DNA from: Treponema primitia ZAS-2
Lineage (GTDB): Bacteria > Spirochaetota > Spirochaetia > Treponematales > Breznakiellaceae
Length of the DNA stretch: 64,000 bases
Assembly (NCBI RefSeq): GCF_000214375.1
Contig: NC_015578.1
Span: forward strand, 1 to 64,000
Direction of reading: 5' to 3'
The notes beneath the pieces are model-generated. The model was not told where the DNA came from, did no database searches, and worked only from the letters and a program-made list of their open reading frames with translations. This document shows positions 60,903-64,000 of the stretch, piece after piece. The translations under genes were made by a program, and so were the position numbers. The stretch's first letter is position 1, and every line of letters begins with the position of its first letter.

Positions 60903-61741
60903 TTTACTATCTCCTTTCGTCGGGTAATGGAAAGCTGTACCAGGGTGATGACCACCACTACCAGGAAGAACATCAGTGCCTTGGCCTGGCCCACCCCTTC
61001 CCAGCCCACGCGGCTGTAGAAGGTATTGTAGATGTCCAGGGCAACCATGGTAGTTTCCTTACCCGGAGCGCCTGCGGTAAGGGCCAGGTTCTGGTCGAAC
61101 ATCTTGAACGAGTTGGCCACGGTCATGAAAAGGGTGATGGTTATCGAAGGCATCACCAGGGGCACGATAATTTTTCTGAGGGTCATAATGGGCCCTGCGC
61201 CATCGATGGTGGCGGCTTCAAGAATCTCCTGGGGCACGTTCTGTATACCCGCAATAAAGATAATCATCATATACCCGATAAATTGCCAGTTGCTCAGTAT
61301 TACCAAGCCCCAGAACCCGTATTTGGCGTCCACCGTGATGGTTACCCCAAAGACGCTGAGAAAGCCGTTGATGATAAACTGCCAGATGTACCCCAGCACA
61401 ATGCCCCCGATAAGGTTGGGCATGAAAATCATGGTACGGAAAACATTGGTGCCCCGTATGCCCCGGGTAAGGAGCAGGGCCAAGGCAAAGGCGATAACGT
61501 TGATGAAGATCACCGAAACGATGGTGAAGGACGCGGAAAACTTCAGGGCGTTCAGGAAGTCGCTGTTTGAAAAGGCCCGGACATAGTTGCTGAATCCAAC
61601 CCAGCTTATATCCGTCATGGTGGTAAACCTGGCAAAGGACAGGACAATCCCCGCAATAAAGGGAATCACAAAGGCGATCAAAAAGGCAAGCAGGGTTGGT
61701 CCTACAAAGAACAGAAAGTATTTCTTCAGGGATTTTTCCAT
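60899..61741 (-). CDS. Carbohydrate ABC transporter permease (MalF type)
   Basis: 280 residues, six membrane helices, EAA loop EILEAATIDGAGPIMTLRKIIVPLV. It forms the channel with the next permease. It is separated from the binding protein gene by 78 bases, in which no clear terminator is seen. Confidence 0.93.
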   Translation of the reverse strand: MEKSLKKYFLFFVGPTLLAFLIAFVIPFIAGIVLSFARFTTMTDISWVGFSNYVRAFSNSDFLNALKFSASFTIVSVIFINVIAFALALLLTRGIRGTNVFRTMIFMPNLIGGIVLGYIWQFIINGFLSVFGVTITVDAKYGFWGLVILSNWQFIGYMMIIFIAGIQNVPQEILEAATIDGAGPIMTLRKIIVPLVMPSITITLFMTVANSFKMFDQNLALTAGAPGKETTMVALDIYNTFYSRVGWEGVGQAKALMFFLVVVVITLVQLSITRRKEIVN

Positions 61742-61819
61742 CTCATCTCCTTTAACTATTTATCTATAAACAAGTGGCGGAACGGAACGCGCCCCGCCGC
61801 TTTTCCTAACGAAACACTA

Positions 61820-63142
61820 TTACTGTATAGCAGCTTTTTCCGAAGCCCAGCTCGCGATAGTCTTTTTGGTAAGATCATCCCAGGACTTATTGCCCAGGGC
61901 GTACTGATACAGGTCCGCTCCCAGCTCGTTTTTGAATTCCTGGCTGGGGAAGGTGGGGAAGTTCCAGGCCACCGAATTAAGGCCCGGATTATCCAGGTAC
62001 CGGAACATCTCTGCAACTAGGGGGTCCGCAGGCCGTTCCGTGGGCCCAAAGGTACTGAAGGGCGCCACAAAGCCCAGCTTTTCGATAACGTTCTTCTTCC
62101 CGGCCGGGGTATTGAAGAGCCATTCCAACAGTTTTAGTGACGCTTCCTGGTCCGCCTGAGAAGCCCGGGCGTTCACGCAGATAAAGTTTTCCGTCCCCGT
62201 GCAAAGCCCCTGGGTTTCTTCCCCGCTTACACCGGTATAGATAGGCAGAAACTTTACGTCCTCAGGCCGCACCACATTCCCGGCCTCATTGGCGATTTGC
62301 CCCCAGCCCCAGTTCCCGTTCTGCACCATGGCCACCTTCCCCAGGGCGAATTCCGACATGGAGTCCCCCACAGTTTTGGAACCAATCATCTTGCGGTCCG
62401 TGACAGAGTTGTTGATATAGAGGTCGAAAATGTTCTGATAGTCCTTAGTATAGGTAAGATCGATTTTCTCAAGGTCCCCCACCCCCTTGGCCTTGTACTC
62501 ATAGTAGATGGGCAAATTGGCCAGGTGGGTCTGCCATCGCCAGTCCTCCCCGGGGCTGAACGAGGTGGAGGCAAAGACCCCGCCGATTCCCAGGGCAGCC
62601 CTGTTTTTCGTCATATCCTCCACCACTGCCTTCAGGGTGGCGAAGTTTTTGATCTCCCCGGCGCTGGAAACATTCACCGCCTTGTTAGGCAGGGCAAAGT
62701 ACTTCCGCAGAATGGCATCGTTGTAGATGATGCCGTAGGTCTCCACCGCGTAGGGGATGCCGTACACCCCGTCCCCAGAGCTGACCGCCATGCTCTTGTC
62801 CAAGAGCCAGCTATAGAGCCGGGAATCCTTCAGGTCCGCGCAATAGCTGGCCCAAGTTTTATACCCCACCGGCCCGTTGATGTTAAACACCGTAGGGGGT
62901 GCGGATTTTGCGATTTCAGAGCGCAGGGTCTGTTCGTAGCCCCCGCTGGCTGCGGTAACCACCTTCATGGGGATCCCGGTTTCGGCGGTAAACTGGGCCG
63001 CCACCTCCTCCCACTGGGTCTGGATTTCCGCCTTAAAGTTGAGCAGGTAGACCGATGGGGCGGTATTCTTTTTCGCGCAGCCTGAGACCAGGACCGCCAG
63101 GACAAGAATGGGTAAGTATCGGAACCCTTTGTTCCTTTTCAT
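61820..63142 (-). CDS. Carbohydrate-binding lipoprotein (extracellular solute-binding family 1)
   Basis: 440 residues. Lipobox VLVSGC gives lipidated Cys22. MalE-like fold with the WEEVAAQFTAETGIPMKVV segment and ALGKVAMVQNGNWGWGQIAN. It is the receptor of the MalFG-type system; the neighbouring malQ points to maltooligosaccharides. CTGGAGG precedes the start. Confidence 0.93.
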   Translation of the reverse strand: MKRNKGFRYLPILVLAVLVSGCAKKNTAPSVYLLNFKAEIQTQWEEVAAQFTAETGIPMKVVTAASGGYEQTLRSEIAKSAPPTVFNINGPVGYKTWASYCADLKDSRLYSWLLDKSMAVSSGDGVYGIPYAVETYGIIYNDAILRKYFALPNKAVNVSSAGEIKNFATLKAVVEDMTKNRAALGIGGVFASTSFSPGEDWRWQTHLANLPIYYEYKAKGVGDLEKIDLTYTKDYQNIFDLYINNSVTDRKMIGSKTVGDSMSEFALGKVAMVQNGNWGWGQIANEAGNVVRPEDVKFLPIYTGVSGEETQGLCTGTENFICVNARASQADQEASLKLLEWLFNTPAGKKNVIEKLGFVAPFSTFGPTERPADPLVAEMFRYLDNPGLNSVAWNFPTFPSQEFKNELGADLYQYALGNKSWDDLTKKTIASWASEKAAIQ

Positions 63143-63169
63143 ATAATTCCTCCAGAATATATTATTTAT

Positions 63170-63224
63170 AGTATAATCATCTTACTTAGGGCTTAATTTG
63201 TCAATGAAAGGGTAAATATGTCAA
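63170..63224 (-). promoter_or_regulatory. Possible promoter/operator of the MalE-type operon
   Basis: On the minus strand, two TTGACA sites (63224-63219 and 63204-63199) lie 20 bases apart, and TATACT is at 63175-63170. The spacing from the nearer TTGACA to TATACT (23 bases) is too long for an ordinary sigma-70 promoter, so one site may be an operator half or the arrangement is coincidental. Confidence 0.25.
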
Positions 63225-63339
63225 ATGAAACTTCGTATTTTTACGATATGTAAGAAGGGCTAAGCTTCCAGATCGACAGCCCCGCAAGATTTTCCCCAGC
63301 CCCTAGCTTCAAGCCGCGCCCTCATGCTACCCTTTGCCT

Positions 63340-64000
63340 ATGAATGTAGTCGTTATGGGCGCCCAGTGGGGTGATGAGGGAAAGGGTAAAATCGTGGATT
63401 ATCTGGCCAATGAGGCCCAGATAATCGTCCGTTTTGCCGGCGGAGCCAATGCCGGGCATACTATCGTCATTGGACAGGAGCAATATGCGCTCCATTTGAT
63501 CCCCTCGGGTATATTGTACCCGGATAAAATGGTGATCCTTGGCGCGGGGATGGTTATCGACCCGGTGGCCCTGTTTAGCGAGCTTAAAATGCTCCGGGAT
63601 CGGGGAATTGATACCACCGGGCGGGTTTTTATTTCCGACCGGGCCCACCTGGTGCTGCCCCGGTACATTCAGATTGATAAGGACCGGGATTTGGCCCGGA
63701 AAAAGCCTATCGGCACCACCGGGCGGGGTATCGGGATCACCTATTCCATGAAGAGCGACCGAGACGGCATTCGCATTGCCGACCTGGAGTGGAAAGAAAA
63801 GATGGAGGAACTGGAGCCGGCGGACCGGAATTTCCTGGCCCCCTATGTAGAACAGCTCAAGGGTATGTCCATCGATCTTTCCGCCTACATGGTACACCAC
63901 AAAAATGCCCAGATTTTGTTTGAAGGCGCCCAGGGTGCCCTTTTGGACCTGGACCTGGGAACCTACCCCTACGTGTCTAGCGGCATGTCCTCTGCCGCCG
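63340..64000 (+). CDS. purA: Adenylosuccinate synthetase (partial, runs off the window)
   Basis: First 220 residues only. GTP-dependent enzyme joining IMP and aspartate. The N-terminal signature VVMGAQWGDEGKGKIVD, the GGANAGHT motif and KKPIGTTGRGIG are all present. Complements purB and guaB nearby. It is divergent from the carbohydrate ABC operon. Confidence 0.96.
   Translation, partial: MNVVVMGAQWGDEGKGKIVDYLANEAQIIVRFAGGANAGHTIVIGQEQYALHLIPSGILYPDKMVILGAGMVIDPVALFSELKMLRDRGIDTTGRVFISDRAHLVLPRYIQIDKDRDLARKKPIGTTGRGIGITYSMKSDRDGIRIADLEWKEKMEELEPADRNFLAPYVEQLKGMSIDLSAYMVHHKNAQILFEGAQGALLDLDLGTYPYVSSGMSSAA

Noticed and set aside
1-64000. tRNA, rRNA, CRISPR arrays, insertion sequences, prophage genes
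   Set aside because: None recognised by eye on either strand; no transposase or integrase motifs appear among the proteins.

Overview
This window looks like the replication-origin end of a spirochaete chromosome. It opens with dnaA-dnaN-recF-dciA (DUF721). An oriC-like DnaA-box/GC-rich/DnaA-trio array lies between dnaA and dnaN. A Treponema of the anaerobic gut type (termite-gut treponemes are the best guess) fits the gene order, the RfuABCD riboflavin transporter, the CsgG/LpoB-like lipoprotein and the nitrogenase-like genes. The genus is inferred from gene content, not proven.

Layout. 0-4.8 kb: replication genes. 4.8-7.7 kb: a lipoprotein, a HExxH protein and rsmE. 7.7-12.4 kb: a RbsABC-type sugar importer with a LacI regulator and a matching palindromic operator. 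12.4-15.3 kb: thrC and an MscS-type channel. 15.3-20.1 kb (minus): a six-gene operon in which a ThiS-like sulfur carrier and a JAMM peptidase precede the siroheme branch genes. 20.2-21.4 kb: a second threonine-synthase-like enzyme. 21.5-28.3 kb: sulfate uptake and activation (sbp-cysTWA-cysH-cysD-cysN). 28.5-32.2 kb: a NifH/NifD/NifK-like operon. 32.2-34.2 kb (minus): siroheme sulfite reductase, TusA-like and ThiF/MoeB-like genes. 34.3-41.6 kb (minus): malQ, a giant GH13 protein and an HD protein. 41.7-44.8 kb: a DUF1538 membrane protein, a PII-like protein and a ferritin-like/VIT1 protein. 44.9-49.8 kb (minus): the rfu riboflavin ABC operon behind an FMN riboswitch. 49.9-51.5 kb (minus): TlpA-like lipoprotein and CcdA. 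51.7-53.8 kb: an Fe-S domain fused in frame to MetY. 54.4-57.4 kb: purB and guaB, with purA starting at 63.3 kb. 57.4-58.4 kb: an AT-richer GyrI-like/VOC pair. 58.5-63.1 kb (minus): a MalEFG-type ABC system with a second malQ.

The central story is sulfur. Together the genes describe a nearly complete anaerobic route: sulfate import, APS, sulfite (Fe-S-type APS reductase), sulfide (siroheme enzyme, with its cofactor pathway encoded 15 kb away), then probable loading of sulfur on a small carrier protein (ThiF-like E1; the carrier ends Gly-Gly-Arg-Cys and would need trimming by the JAMM peptidase), then homocysteine through MetY. A nitrogenase-like reductase lies in the middle of this island. 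Its D-like subunit has lost two of the three P-cluster cysteines and the cofactor histidine, while the K-like subunit keeps all three cysteines. It is therefore unlikely to be a nitrogenase and is the best candidate for an undescribed, sulfur-linked function.

A second unusual feature is a small dispersed repeat (short form near GGAACTTCGTTGCAAGT; long form with an inner hairpin showing compensatory base changes). It lies in frame inside dnaA, rsmE, the MscS gene and the GH13 gene, and also between genes. It resembles in behaviour the gene-invading palindromic elements known from Rickettsia.
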